From assembly GCA_022495995.1 (NCBI GenBank), contig JAFEMH010000980.1, positions 1 through 64,000 on the forward strand: a stretch of 64,000 nt of DNA, given 5' to 3'. The translations under genes were made by a program, and so were the position numbers. Position 1 is the first letter of the stretch; every line of letters begins with the position of its first letter. Positions 24,010 through 35,382 of this stretch are shown piece after piece. This DNA is from Adenophora triphylla var. japonica. Its lineage: Eukaryota > Streptophyta > Magnoliopsida > Asterales > Campanulaceae. Below the pieces are notes generated by a model. That model was not told the DNA's origin. It did no database searches and saw nothing but the letters and a program-made list of their open reading frames with translations.

Positions 24010-25578
24010 TTGGCTCCAAATGTTGCTGATGATTTTGTTGAGCATAATGAACCAGGTGAACCATCTCAAACCGCACCTGAACCTCAACCTCAAAATCCAG
24101 CACCCTCAACTGAAATTCCCCAAAACCGCAATTTTGAAACCGCACCTGAAGAACCCTCTCCAGATGCAACTGCAAGGGAAGATGAAGTTGAAAATTCCCC
24201 TATCCAGCTTATAGAACCTCTTCGTCAACTAACCTTCCATGACTTCGCTGAAGGATCCAACGATGTTCCAATTGAAGATCTTCAGCAAACCTCAGTCCAA
24301 CCAGACTTACCCCCGGAGGTTCGTGAAGTCAGCAGTCACCCCCTCACAAATGTGATTGGTGATCTGTTTTCCGGTGTTCAAACAAGGAGATCAAATTATG
24401 ACGAGCATACATCTCTTTTATCTCAAGTTGAACCCAAGAAGATTGATGAAGCACTCCAAGATTCCAGTTGGGTCGTTGCTATGCAAGAAGAACTCAACCA
24501 GTTTGAAAGATGCAAGGTCTGGACTTTGGTTCCTAGACCTCAAGATCAAGGAGTGATAGGAACTAAGTGGGTATTTAGGAATAAGATGGATGAGAATGGA
24601 AGCATCACTAGGAATAAAGCAAGGTTGGTTGCACAAGGATATAGGCAAGAAGAAGGAATTGATTATGATGAAACCTTTGCTCCAGTTGCAAGATTGGAAG
24701 CTATCAGAATCTTCTTAGCCTACGCCTCTTTCAAGCATTTCAAGTTATATCAAATGGATGTTAAGAGTGCATTCCTCAACGGCGAACTGCAAGAGACCGT
24801 GTATGTTGCCCAACCACCTGGATTTGAAGACTCCAAATTTCCCAATCATGTCTACAAACTCCTCAAAGCTTTGTATGGACTTAAGCAAGCTCCAAGGGCA
24901 TGGTATGAGACTCTTTCTAAATTTTTACTAGAAAAAGGATTTAAACGCGGTAAAATTGATACAACTCTTTTTATTGCCAAATATAATGAGCATACTTTAC
25001 TTGTTCAAATTTATGTTGATGATATTATTTTTGGTTCTACTAATGAGTTACTTTGTAAGCGTTTCGAAAAGCTAATGAAAAGCAAGTTTGAGATGAGCAT
25101 GATGGGAGAATTAACATTCTTCCTCGGGCTTCAAATCAAGCAATGCGAAGAAGGTATTTTCCTCAGCCAAGCCAAATACACCAAGGAGTTAATAAAGAAG
25201 TTTGGATTAGAAAATGCTAAAGCATATGATACTCCTATGGCCACCGGCAATAAGCTAGATAAGGATCTCAAAGGTAAGAAAGTTGATCAGACTTTATATC
25301 GAGGTATGATCGGCTCATTACTTTACTTAACTGCTAGTAGGCCCGATATCATGTTTAGTGTCTGTGTATGTGCTCGCTATCAAGCAGATCCTAGAGAAGC
25401 ACATCTTATTGCAGTCAAGCGTATAATCCGCTATTTATCTGGAACCACTAACCTTGGACTTTGGTATTCCAAAGATTCGAATTTCGATCTTGTAGGTTAT
25501 TCAGATGCAGATTATGCAGCTTGTACTATTGACAGGAAAAGCACTAGTGGTACTTGTCATTTCCTTGAAATAGACTAG
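24010..25578 (+). CDS. SirH reverse transcriptase and start of RNase H
   Basis: The best preserved frame in the window, 522 codons. It starts with a Pro/Glu-rich linker (residues 1-135), then the Copia RT (RVT_2): [56 protein letters not shown], catalytic YVDD at 25012-25023, and [18 protein letters not shown]. RNase H begins at [20 protein letters not shown] and the frame ends at 25578. It copies element RNA to DNA in the particle. The Met at 24010 is internal to the polyprotein, not a true start. Confidence 0.9.
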   Translation: MAPNVADDFVEHNEPGEPSQTAPEPQPQNPAPSTEIPQNRNFETAPEEPSPDATAREDEVENSPIQLIEPLRQLTFHDFAEGSNDVPIEDLQQTSVQPDLPPEVREVSSHPLTNVIGDLFSGVQTRRSNYDEHTSLLSQVEPKKIDEALQDSSWVVAMQEELNQFERCKVWTLVPRPQDQGVIGTKWVFRNKMDENGSITRNKARLVAQGYRQEEGIDYDETFAPVARLEAIRIFLAYASFKHFKLYQMDVKSAFLNGELQETVYVAQPPGFEDSKFPNHVYKLLKALYGLKQAPRAWYETLSKFLLEKGFKRGKIDTTLFIAKYNEHTLLVQIYVDDIIFGSTNELLCKRFEKLMKSKFEMSMMGELTFFLGLQIKQCEEGIFLSQAKYTKELIKKFGLENAKAYDTPMATGNKLDKDLKGKKVDQTLYRGMIGSLLYLTASRPDIMFSVCVCARYQADPREAHLIAVKRIIRYLSGTTNLGLWYSKDSNFDLVGYSDADYAACTIDRKSTSGTCHFLEID

Positions 25579-25958
25579 TTGCTTGGGCGCAAGAAGAAGC
25601 AAGCTTCGGTTTCAGGTGTCAACCACGGAAGCCGAGTATATTGCCGCTTGGTAGTTGTTGCTGTCAAATCCTTTGGATGAAGCAATAGCTGGTGGACTAT
25701 GGAATCCATGAAGGGAATTGCCCTATCATGTGTGACAACACTTCAACAATTTCAGTCTCCAACAACCCTGTCATGCATTCCAAGACCAAGCATATTGATA
25801 TCAAGTATCATTTCCTCAAAGACCATGTGGAGAAGAGGAATATCCATTTAGAGTATGTGGGGACAGATAATCAGATTGCTGACATCCTCACCAAGGCTCT
25901 TGACTCCAAGAGGTTTTCTTTCCTCAGAGGAGAAATGGGTATGCTTGAACTTAAATAA
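25579..25958 (+). pseudogene. SirH RNase H, C-terminal part
   Basis: After a shift the domain continues (STTEAEYIAAW near 25620; CDNTSTISVSNNPVMHSKT at 25734; KHIDIKYHFLKDHVEKRN) and ends ADILTKALDSKRF ... GMLELK at 25958. The shift lies in a short stretch (25575-25610). Otherwise the domain is complete. Confidence 0.85.
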
Positions 25959-26583
25959 ATTCCATTACTTTTTATTTGCTAACTTGTGTGTTAAGTTTAG
26001 GTTGTATTTCCTATTTGAGAATTTTCAACCGCATATGTGATCAACCGCGTACTTCCAACCGCATATTACCAACCGCCGTATGCTTGTGACCGCTCCATCT
26101 TCAAACCGCTCTCAACAACAGGTATTTTCAAATGTTTTGATATTTCTTAGCTTTAGAGAAGCTAAGCGGTTTTAAAACTCTTTTCAACCGCACTGCCACG
26201 TGGACCCCAGGTAAGTTCCTTTATTTTTATTTTAGTCCACATTTTGACATAAGGGCATTTTTGCAAATGTTTTTCCCACGTTATTTCAAATTTTAAATGC
26301 ATTTAATGCAAAGGGAACATTAGCATTTAAAGCTATCATGTCAGCCGTCATTGGCAAATGAGAAGAAGATGAAAGGGTGCAACAGAGGAATGATTTCTTT
26401 TATGGGAAAATCAAATAGTCTCTTCAACTGTCCTTTACTTGAAAACTTTCCTATAAATAAAAACCAACTCTTACAATTTTAACTTTCCAAACTCTGTCAC
26501 TCTCTGCACCGTCCTTTCCTACCAAACTCATCTTCTCTCTCTCTAAAAATCTTCAAACTTCAAAGTTATTTCTTGAATCTTCA
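25959..26583 (+). promoter_or_regulatory. SirH spacer with internal promoter for ORF3
   Basis: Non-coding. Six AACCGC hexamers cluster at 26028-26195. A TATA box (TATAAATA, 26453-26460) is followed about 30 bp later by a CT-rich, A-rich leader with a (CT)n run near 26533-26545 and the start context CAATGGCT at 26584. This is the layout of an ordinary plant RNA polymerase II promoter and 5' UTR, so ORF3 may be transcribed separately from the LTR transcript. Confidence 0.55.
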
Positions 26584-28525
26584 ATGGCTCCTAAAGCTCC
26601 ATTCACTGATATGGTATGCATTTCTCAACTTCATCTCTCTATTTTCTGCAAATCTTTCGTTGAATCCGCCATTGATAAACCTTGAAGCTTCGAAAACCCT
26701 TGTTTGATTTTTGTTCATATTTGCTTCGTTAGTTGATCATTTTGAATGATTTCAGTTGGGTTATGTTCGGATTTGTTGCTAGATTCTTTATATGTAATTT
26801 ATTTTACGATCAAGCAATGATTTGAACACTGATTTTGGATTTTAAAATTTTCTTATTCGAAAACCCATTTGAGTGTTCTTGCCTGTTCTTAGTGATTCTG
26901 AGCAAAGTATGAATTTTTAAGGTTATATTGTTAATCTACTGCTCAATGTGATCATTTTGACATGTTATTTGTTGATTTTGGTAAACTTTTGTTGAATCTC
27001 TGTTCTTAGTGTTCTTCGTGTTCATCATGCCTTCAACATGACTGTTCATATGCCATGTTAAAAGTGTCACATGTTTTGGTTCATTTGATTTTCACACATG
27101 TTTTTATACTTAGAAAATTTTTCTATAAAATTTTTATGCACTATTGTGAATAATCAACCGCATGCCTTGATTGTTTGGAACCGCATTCATGAAAACTCCT
27201 TGATTTCAACCGCATGTTCTCTTCAAACCGCATTCACTTTTGAACCGCATGCAAAATATGAACCGCCTGTCATTATGAAACCGCATGCTAAGTTTGTTTG
27301 AGATATTACTTAGTATATAGGCTGGACACCATAACCTTCCTCTCCAAGCACTGCTTGCAAAGCCAGGATAAACTTGGATTACAATGCCACGTACTAGTAT
27401 AATCTTTTACATATTTTCTAAGTGTTTTGTTGTGTTCACAATTTACTTGAGGTTTGGAGTTCTCAACATTTTCAACCGCATCAATTGCCAACCGCATAGA
27501 TGCCCAAACCGCTTGTGAATTGTGAATCACTGTTTGGATCTAAACCCTTTGTTTCATTTTGTAGGATCCTAAATTCTTTATTCCTGGCCATGAGATTAAT
27601 GAGACTGAGCTCCAAGGAGATGCTCTTGGTAGAGAATTGATCGAAGACCGACTACCTCTGGAATCCTCCCTCTTTTCAACAAAGGCCAATCTTATATCAT
27701 TCCGTCCTTTGTGGATCAGCTACTCCTCACTGTTCTAGGAGACAGAGTATTATCGAGATGGCACCAAGATCAAGTGCCTCGGTAGGCGGTGTTGAAGGCT
27801 TCGATATATCCATTGATCATTTGGATATTAGAAGTACTTATGATTTTCATGTCTCCGGATCCCCTATGGAGGTTGATCGTGAAGTTACGATGCAACCGCT
27901 TCGTCTACAGCTAATCGACTTCTCTTCTCGGTTATTACAAGAAGAGAGCTAGAAGAGAGTTTGGAGAACTTATGAGCCACTTGGGCTATCTTGTAGGAGT
28001 GTCTGTATGTGGAAAGACTGGCAACCACAACAACTTCACTTCTTCTCAATGGACTTACTGTTGTGCCATTTACAATGGTACTAAATTAAATTGGCCCAAG
28101 ATCTTGATGAAGGAACTGGCTAGTTCCATTGATGCTTATCAATCCAGAGTCAAGAATGAGCATCAAAGGTGGAGACCATTCTGCAGGCTCCTAACCGCGT
28201 TGTTTGCAAGCTATCAACACTTGGAGGATCTCGACTTTCAACTCCTGAATTATCGAGTGCCTATGGGTGAGGGAGACTCTCTTGGAACCGTGGTTTGTCA
28301 CAATTTCGGATATTCCTTCGAGACACCCAAGATAAGTTTCTGTATGATGCTGATACCCTCAACCCCAAGGAGTTCTATGTTGAAATGTCACCTGCAACCG
28401 CGGTTACTGCTCTTGGGAAAGCCATTAAGAAAGTCTCAAGGAAGAAGAATCTAGTCCTGGACCCTAAGCCTAAGAAATCTAAAACCGCACCATCTCAAAC
28501 CGCCGGTGCCGGGTCCAAGTTCTAA
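26584..28525 (+). pseudogene. SirH ORF3, N-terminal part with intron
   Basis: Exon 1 (26584-26613) codes for ten residues, MAPKAPFTDM. It ends at a donor (ATG|GTATGC) and joins in phase 0 to 27565 (acceptor TTTTGTAG), continuing DPKFFIPGHEINETELQGDA. The intron is 951 bp, T-rich, and contains ten AACCGC. Downstream, open pieces in different frames (SQWTYCCAIYNGTKLNWPKI near 28046; KIRRFC-like stretch near 28160; EFYVEMSPATAVTALGKAI near 28370) look like one frameshifted globular domain. I see no signal peptide or membrane segment, so a classical envelope is not supported. Function unknown. Confidence 0.5.
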
Positions 28526-30696
28526 GGGTAAAGGGAAGATGAATCTGAGAGATGAACCTGATGAGGAGGAAGAAGAAGAGGAAGCTGGCATTGCCCCTCT
28601 AATCAAGAAAGCAAAGACTGTGAAGACTGCCACTGCAAATCTCTCTGAGGAAGATAAAGCTGCCTTTTACAAGGCAAAGCTGGACAAGTTGGAAAGGAGG
28701 GCAGAATTGAGGAAGGCTGCCAAGGGAAAGAAACCACCTTCTGAACCGCTTGCTACTTCTCAACCGCAAGTTCAACCGCCACCCCAACCGCAACCAATTC
28801 CTCAAACTCAACCGCCTCCCTCTCCAACCATATCTCATGCTCCAACTCCTCCTTCTTCACCCATTCAAACTCAAACTTCTTCTCCAATTCCTACCCAACA
28901 TATTTCTCCTTCCAAATCCCTTTCTCCTGAACCTCTTTCTCCATCTCCTCCTCCCAAAACTGCAACCGCTCAGGGGGAGAATCCCAAGAAGAGGAGGTTC
29001 AAACAAATGGCCAAGAAAACAACCCCTCCAAAGAAACACTACCTTCACACTATTGCCAAATCCAACCTAAAAATACCTGGTGAAACCTCCTCCTACTTTG
29101 ATAAATCCTCTTCCAAATCAAATTCAGACTCATCATCCCCCTCTGAATTTCAAACCCCTCAAAATCAAGCCACCTCAATTCCCAAAGCCTTTACTGAATG
29201 GACATCCAAGCCATCAAAGAAAGCCCAAATTTCATTCAACCTCTAGGCTTAGAACTCCAACCCCTTCACCACAAAATTCACCCATACACCAATCATCCCC
29301 TCATAACTCAAACCGCACCCAAAAATCCCCTTCTAAATCCCCTGCTAAATCTCCTATCTCTTCCCCACAAAAATCCAACTCAACTCATTCCAACCCTATA
29401 TCAACCGCCCCTATATCAACCGCCCCTATATCAACCGCCCCTATACCAACCGCCCCTATCCCAACCGCCCCTATTCCAACCGCCCCACTCCCAACCGCCC
29501 CCCTCCCAACCGCCCCCATCTCAACTCTAACCTCATCTCCCTATACTATACCTGCCTCACGTATTTTTCAAACCCTCCTTTCCCAAATCCCTTCAACTGC
29601 TCCTCCTACATATTCTCAACCGCCCCCTGCCTTCACTTTTATTCCCTCATCATCAACCGCTCCTCCACCCTCTGACTACTCCCAAATCCTTTCCACCCTT
29701 CATCTTATTCAGTCCCAACTCCTGATAAACCAAGGACACATTGTCAAGCTAACCGCTTCCAATGCCTCCCTTGAAGCTTCCAACCGCTCCCTTCAAAAAC
29801 TTGCTGAATCTCGCCCCATCTCGATTGCCTCTCAAACCCTACAAATGGCTGATCATAAGAACTCCTTAAAGAGTTTTGCTCAGAGACTTGATGCCATTAA
29901 GGGGGAGAAGGATATTGCAAACATTGTTAAAGCCTCAGCTGACTCTTGCTTTGAAAATTTCAAGAAGGATCTAGCTGAAGGTGTTGTTCAAATCCAATCA
30001 TTTGGAGACTCTGACCTCAAGGAAATGATTTCTCAGCTTGCAACCTCCTCCAAAACCGCCTTTGATTCCCTTCAAGCTGAATTCCTTAATTCTGTCAATT
30101 CCCAACCGCCTTCTACTCAAGACTTTCAAACCGCCTTGAATGCGGTTGAAGCAAATATTCTTCTGGAAATTGATGATATCAAAGAGAAGCTGGAAATCAA
30201 GACAAACTCCCTTGATGATGCTTTGATGGCTAAGTTAAATGAAGTCAAGGATGAATTCAATGACCGCCTTGAAAATATCAAGTTAGGATTCACCACTAAA
30301 CTTGAAGCCACAGTCAATGAATTAAAATCCTCCATCCAAGTGACTGTGAATCTTGATGAAATGACTGAAGCTATCTCTGTTCAGACCGCAGCAATTCAGG
30401 GGGAGATTCACACCTTGTTCAATTCTTTGGACGCCTCCTTTCAAACCTCAATTGGTGAGCTATCTGATCAAGTGTCTGATAATTCCAAAGCTGTCTCTGA
30501 TGCCAATCTCAAAATTGATGCTCAAGCAAATATCTTAGAAAGATTGGTGACCGCTCAAGGAAGGACCGCAGAAGAGGTGAGAAAAATTAGAAAATCTTTG
30601 AAGTCTGAAACCTCTGCCTCAAATCTTGCAAGGAATCCAGAGATCAATCAACCGCAGCAGCAAAGCAAAGAAGGTCAAGAACCGCATCAACCCTAA
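28506..30696 (+). pseudogene. SirH ORF3, Pro-rich linker and coiled-coil C-terminus
   Basis: An acidic, Lys-rich start (DEPDEEEEEEEAG) leads to a Pro/Gln/Ser-rich segment. The frame shifts near 29230, crosses a tandem repeat of ISTAP-like units (29398-29520) and continues as one open frame to 30696. The last ~330 residues have heptad-like Leu/Ile/Ala spacing (LKEMISQLATSSKTAFDSLQ; EVKDEFNDRLENIKLGFTTK), predicting long coiled coils. It ends EGQEPHQP. SIRE-type elements are known for an extra ORF here; this one looks structural rather than membrane-bound. Confidence 0.6.
29398..29520 (+). repeat. 15-bp coding minisatellite in SirH ORF3
   Basis: Eight units of about 15 bp (consensus ATATCAACCGCCCCT, later units CCCAACCGCCCCC) code for I/P/L-S/P-T-A-P. 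Each unit carries one AACCGC. Length variation here would not shift the frame. Confidence 0.9.
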
Positions 30697-31207
30697 ACCG
30701 CTATTGCTCGTATTTTTTAAACTCTTTTGTTGTTGGACCGCACTCTCTTTGTATTTTCTTTTGTCCAACATTTTTTTGTAACCCCGTAATTTTCTTTCAT
30801 TCCCGTTTTGTAACCACTTGAGGAATTAATGGAAATTGCATCATGGTTCCAAAACCTTGTTCATATCAAACTGCTTGTTTGTAGAACAATGAAACCTCTT
30901 ATGGTTTTAAACCTCATTCAAATATTTTTCAACTTAAAATCATTTTTGAATTGAAGTTTAAACATTCAGTTTAAACCGCACTTTGAACTTAATCTCATAT
31001 TTCTTAAGTGCACTGAATGCATTTCTATACTTTCCATATTGTAAGTTTTCATCTTTTAGAAAGTATAAGAAATCTATAGCTTAAGCTAAGTGTGTGCATT
31101 GACTTGGGACATGAATTACCATGTTAATTCTTATGGACATGTTCTTACCAAGTATAATGTTTGCTTTAGTTATAGTAGGTAATGGCATCAATCAAATAGG
31201 GGGAGAT
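30697..31207. other. SirH 3' non-coding region and polypurine tract
   Basis: AT-rich, no gene. It ends with AATAGGGGGAGAT (31193-31206), the polypurine tract directly before the 3' LTR. Confidence 0.75.
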
Positions 31208-32708
31208 TGTTGGGTATGCATGTTTTAACCCTCCTATTTTTGTATTAGATTTGATTGATACCATAACCTCCCGTCTATTTTAAGGACTTTAGGACCCTAT
31301 GTAATGAAGCTTAGACTTCAATTTTTTAGTTAAGTCCATTTTATAGATTAGGTTAAATTTAGGCTTGAAGACTGGCACAGACTCATTGGAATTGAGAGTT
31401 GCGCTTCGTAAGTTTCAAACCGCTTCTTTGGAACCGCCTTAGCAAAACCGCCCTTAGCATTTGCTCGGTGAAATCCCTTGTTTGAAACAACTCTTGAACT
31501 ACTAAATTGCAACCGCCCTTTGATGATGAACCGCTCCTTTGCAGCTCATCATTAACCGCCCTTTTGCAACCTCACCGGAGTTACCAACCGCACTTGTCAA
31601 ACCGCCCGTACTTCGTAACCGCCCCAATGATTGAGACTTGAAGTGAACCGCTCTTTGACTTTGTGATCCACATCAGCAATATCCAATGTCAACCACCTTA
31701 TCTTGTCACGTGATTCAAAGTCAGAAAAGATCTGCAAGGATCTTTAATAGGTGACAGTGTCCATACCTCATTGCTTGTACTGGAGCATTATCGCCTTTAT
31801 CTCGCAACCATCGTACTCAAAGGACAAAAGTGGTTGCTGTGGACCAATAAGAAAGCATCAAGTACTGTCCTTCAACAGCTGTGTCCAACGGCTACATTTT
31901 GGATGCTTGGGTATAAATACCCCCAATCTTCACCATTTGAAGATTGCTTGAAAAATTGAGAAAGTGCTGTGTTCATACGAAGATTGAAGCTTTGCCCGTA
32001 AATTCCAAGTCCTTTGAATCTTCATCTTCATACTTCAAGAAATATTCCCCAAATTGAAATCAAGCCTTAACACATTCAAGAATCATTGTGCTCTACATCT
32101 CTCGATTTAAAGAGCCTTGATCTTGTTCTCACACACACACCTCTCGTGTTTAAACACATAGTTTATTCATTAGAGATACACTGGTTATAGTTTTGGATTT
32201 GTTCTTCATAGTAAAGATTTTATTGTACTTTGTAATCTCTCAAATACTTAATATAAAATCTCTCTTAGAAATCCAAGACTAACCATCTTGGTAGTGGACG
32301 TAGATCGTTTATCGATTGAACCACTCCAAATATTGTGTTCTTACTTTCTGCATTTATATTTCTTGTGCTTACTAATTATTTATCTTTGTCTCTGTTTGAT
32401 CTTTATTTAGATATCCATTATTGTGAAATAGTGTTTGGAGTTAACAGTATCAAAACCACACTTGTTTGTAAACCTCACTTATCAACCTCACTTAAAACCG
32501 CTTTACAAACCTCTCCTAACAAAACCGCCCTGTAACTCTAAATATTCCGCTGTGCATTTTACACTATCACTTGTAGTCTATTATCAACTGCAAGAGGATT
32601 TTGTAAGCAAGAGGTTTAAATTTTATTTAAGGGAGAAAAATTTGTAACAGCTATTCACCCCCCCCTCTAGCTGTATTTTCACCCTTGTTGCCACCTTTGG
32701 GACCAACA
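31208..32708 (+). repeat. SirH 3' LTR
   Basis: 1501 bp, same ends as the 5' copy. The right end keeps AACAGCTATT (32645) and TAGCTGTA (32674) where the 5' LTR has AACATTATT and TAGCCGTA. Confidence 0.95.
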
Positions 32709-32713
32709 CGGCA

Positions 32714-32929
32714 GTTATGTATTCCAATAACAACAAGAGCTCGTCTAAGTCTAAGCACATAGACATTAAGTATCTTGCTGTTAAGGAACGGATTCAGAGT
32801 GGACAGATTTGTATTGAACATATTGGGACTAACTCCATGGTCGCGGATCCGCTTACTAAGGGTGTAACACCGAAGGTTTTTCACGAGCACACTGCTTGTA
32901 TGGGTGTTGTATCACTAGAGTATGCTTAG
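32714..32929 (+). pseudogene. CopG RNase H, C-terminal part
   Basis: Continues the CopG RNase H interrupted at 18714: VMYSNNNKSSSKSKHIDIKY, then GTNSMVADPLTKGVTPKVFH and a stop after SLEYA at 32929. Removing SirH and one CGGCA joins NKSA to VMYS in frame. Confidence 0.9.
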
Positions 32930-33337
32930 ATTGAGTGGGAGTTTTGTATTTTGCTCTTACATTTATTGTTATAAGTATATTTGGTTTTTCAGTTTTGGTT
33001 AATAAAGTTATTTTGCACTCTGAATATTTGGTTGATCTCAAAATAAGGTTGGACCAGTTGAGAATAGACATGTGAAGATCACATTACATGTTATTCCATG
33101 CTACACATCCATACTTGATCCATGTCATTTAGTTGAGTTAATATATGTGACCACTGATGGGTCTAGTTGCGCTAATAGTGACGAAAACCTCTTTGATCCT
33201 TATGTTGATTTGACTAATGGACCGGATTGGTTTAAGATGACACAATTTGGTAAAGCATTGCTGTTAAGGTTTATAATGTGATATGCAATTAAACTAAGGT
33301 ATTATACTATGTACATGTGTAAGTCCAAGTGGGAGAT
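32930..33337. other. CopG 3' non-coding region and polypurine tract
   Basis: No gene. AAGTGGGAGAT just before 33338 is the polypurine tract. Confidence 0.75.
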
Positions 33338-33852
33338 TGTTGGAATATTTTATGGACTTTACATATACTAGTATAATAAATAAAGTCTTTGGGCACATAG
33401 ACGTATGTGCACTATAATTAATTGTATATGTCACATTAAATATTAAAGTATTTGGGCCTAATAAAGTGATCTACTAAAGTTGAAGGGGGCCCAAGTCATC
33501 TTTTATAAGTATGGGATCTATAATTAATATGTGTAGATACCTAAGGGGCCTAGTTGTTAATCTATAATGGGCTGACTAACATACTAGGTCATTATAAATA
33601 TAGGGTTATGGTCCCCAATTGACCTACCTAGGTTTTATTCTCTTGATTCCCATTATCAATTGAATTCCAAGAACCCTAAGGATCAATTGGAAGGCAATAA
33701 TCGTTCATCAAGTCTTCATCAAATGATTCTCAAGATATTGCTATGGATTCAGGTTTGTCTATCGTTCCATAATCTTTGATAACATGAAGCATGATTGTCC
33801 TAGAATAAATATTCCGCATCATTCTAGGGTTTATGTATAATTAATTCCATCA
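33338..33852 (+). repeat. CopG 3' LTR
   Basis: 515 bp without gaps against the 5' LTR. Followed by the target duplication TCTGG. Confidence 0.95.
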
Positions 33853-33857
33853 TCTGG

Positions 33858-34168
33858 GATTTAGCTAGCTAAGGCAGCACTTTGCTCTAGCTCCCCATTT
33901 CTAAAAGCTCTTCCTTAAAAAAGGTTGTACCACACAATTTGCCAAAATTTTGTAAAAAACTAGTTTTTTCTTAACATAAGAAAAAAACTAGTTTTAAAGT
34001 TTTAAGTCTAACTAATAAGAGTGATGAACAGTTATGAAAACTAGTTTTTTTATAACATTTTGAAAAAAACTAGTTTTACACAAGAGTTACTCCACAATTT
34101 AGTTTTTTATATTATTTTTTATTGAAAAGTTTAAATGAAAATAAACAATTGTGGAGCATTTTATATTT
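33858..34168. other. AT-rich spacer with repeated AAAACTAGTTTT palindromes
   Basis: No gene. Four ACTAGT-centred copies lie at about 33957-34080. The first two form a long hairpin (ACTAGTTTTTTCTTA pairing with its complement around 33960-33994). Host DNA between two insertions. Confidence 0.6.
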
Positions 34169-34173
34169 GAAAA

Positions 34174-35314
34174 TGTTAGGACCTAACTATGTAAGCCACA
34201 TAGTTACCATAGGTTTTGACAAAGAAATATATCATATGTTATCTGACAGCCAAGATAACATATGACCTTGGACAGCTAAGCCATCAACTTCAATCTGCAA
34301 TTCTATATATATCAACTGGACAGCTATGATTCAATCATCCCACAAAGATATCACTCAAAACCACTCATATACATTGATGTATCTAATTACATGTGTAGTA
34401 TGATACTTTACATATTGCCTAAACCTTCTAGATCAAGAACTTAGCTCTGACAGCTAAGGTTCTCTCACAAAGAAAGACTTCATCCCTCAACAAACCTATG
34501 ATCTTCAACATCAAGAAGCAATGAAGAAATCCTGTGATGACCAAGATGTGCCTTGCCCAATCTCTCCATACGTATGTTGCCGCCTCATCTCCATAATAAA
34601 CACATGCCCGGTTGCGGATTCCACTAATTTATTCTCCAAATAACAAAGGCCCTAAATGCAACTCCAACATGCATTCACTCTCTTGTCTCCTTGTCTCCTC
34701 CAACGGCTATTTCCTAGCTTATAAAAGGAACTCTCCAAGACCGAAGACTCACCCCGTCTTTACACACACCCAACTTCTACAAACCTTGCATCCAAACCTT
34801 CTCAACCCGCAACCAATAATCAAAACAATATTAAGACACTTGTAATCGATCTCGTGTGTATAAACCGATTTGTAAGAACCCCTTAAGACCGACTTTAAGT
34901 GGGTAGTGAGAATAGCTCAGATTAGAGCTTGATCCCTAATAGATCAGACTTATTAGGAAGAGGAAGTTCAAGGAACTTGCCTATTCAATCCTTTGTAAAT
35001 CTTAACGGGAACTAGATTTAAGTGGATTGATCTCACTTGTCAAGGTTGACAAATGAGGGTGGACGTAGGAGGAGTGAACTCGAACCACCTTAAAATTCCT
35101 TGTGTTCAATTGGTATTATCACACAACACACACACACATATACACACACATACACTATTCACTTGTCTTTACATTATTTCAAACACTTTTATTCCGCCGC
35201 ACATTTAACTCCAATCTTTAAAACCAAGTAACCTCTCGATGCCTAAGATTTCACCTCACTGTCAAACCTTAACCGCCTAACCTTTAATTTGATTTAAAGT
35301 AAACAGACCTTTCA
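34174..35314 (+). repeat. SirI 5' LTR
   Basis: 1141 bp. In its first ~790 bp CAG/CTG sites are intact (CTGACAGCC, CAACTGGACAGC, CTCTGACAGC) while the 3' LTR has altered forms; near its inner end the relation reverses (CTCGATGCC here, CTGACAGC there). Contains a (CA)n stretch near 35128-35155. Confidence 0.95.
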
Positions 35315-35315
35315 A

Positions 35316-35328
35316 TTGGTATCGAGCC
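35316..35328 (+). promoter_or_regulatory. SirI primer-binding site, one base short
   Basis: TTGGTATCGAGCC follows the LTR after one base. As in SirH, the A of the usual ATCAGAGC is missing. Confidence 0.75.
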
Positions 35329-35382
35329 AGTCTTCACACATAAAAGTCTAACAACTTGTGAAGGATCAACTACCAACCCACC

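Larger units (their letters stand above)
18720..32708 (+). mobile_element. SirH: Sirevirus-like Copia element nested in CopG
   Basis: LTRs at 18720-20211 and 31208-32708 begin TGTTGGGTATGC and end GGGACCAACA. The target duplication CGGCA (18715-18719, 32709-32713) restores the CopG RNase H frame when the element is removed. Gag, pol and a third ORF lie between. Long LTRs, the RT motifs IFGSTNE and [14 protein letters not shown], and an extra ORF after pol fit the Sirevirus/Maximus (SIRE) lineage. A strand-biased hexamer AACCGC runs through the whole element. Confidence 0.95.
13358..33852 (+). mobile_element. CopG: full-length Copia element interrupted by SirH
   Basis: Two 515-bp LTRs, exactly 19,980 bp apart, flank gag and pol. 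The 5-bp target duplication TCTGG is present at 13353-13357 and 33853-33857. SirH (18720-32708) interrupts the RNase H domain. Without SirH, CopG is about 6.5 kb, a usual Copia length. The two LTRs differ at three positions in 515. Confidence 0.95.

Noticed and set aside
28451..28838. Minus-strand open frames opposite SirH ORF3
   Set aside because: They are low-complexity Ser/Arg/Leu mirrors of the Glu- and Pro-rich sense frame, without promoter or family resemblance.
29398..29520. CRISPR-like array
   Set aside because: Units are directly adjacent 15-bp coding repeats without spacers, in a plant retrotransposon.
26584..30696. SirH ORF3 as a true envelope glycoprotein
   Set aside because: No signal peptide, membrane span or Cys-rich ectodomain is visible; the C-terminus is coiled coil.
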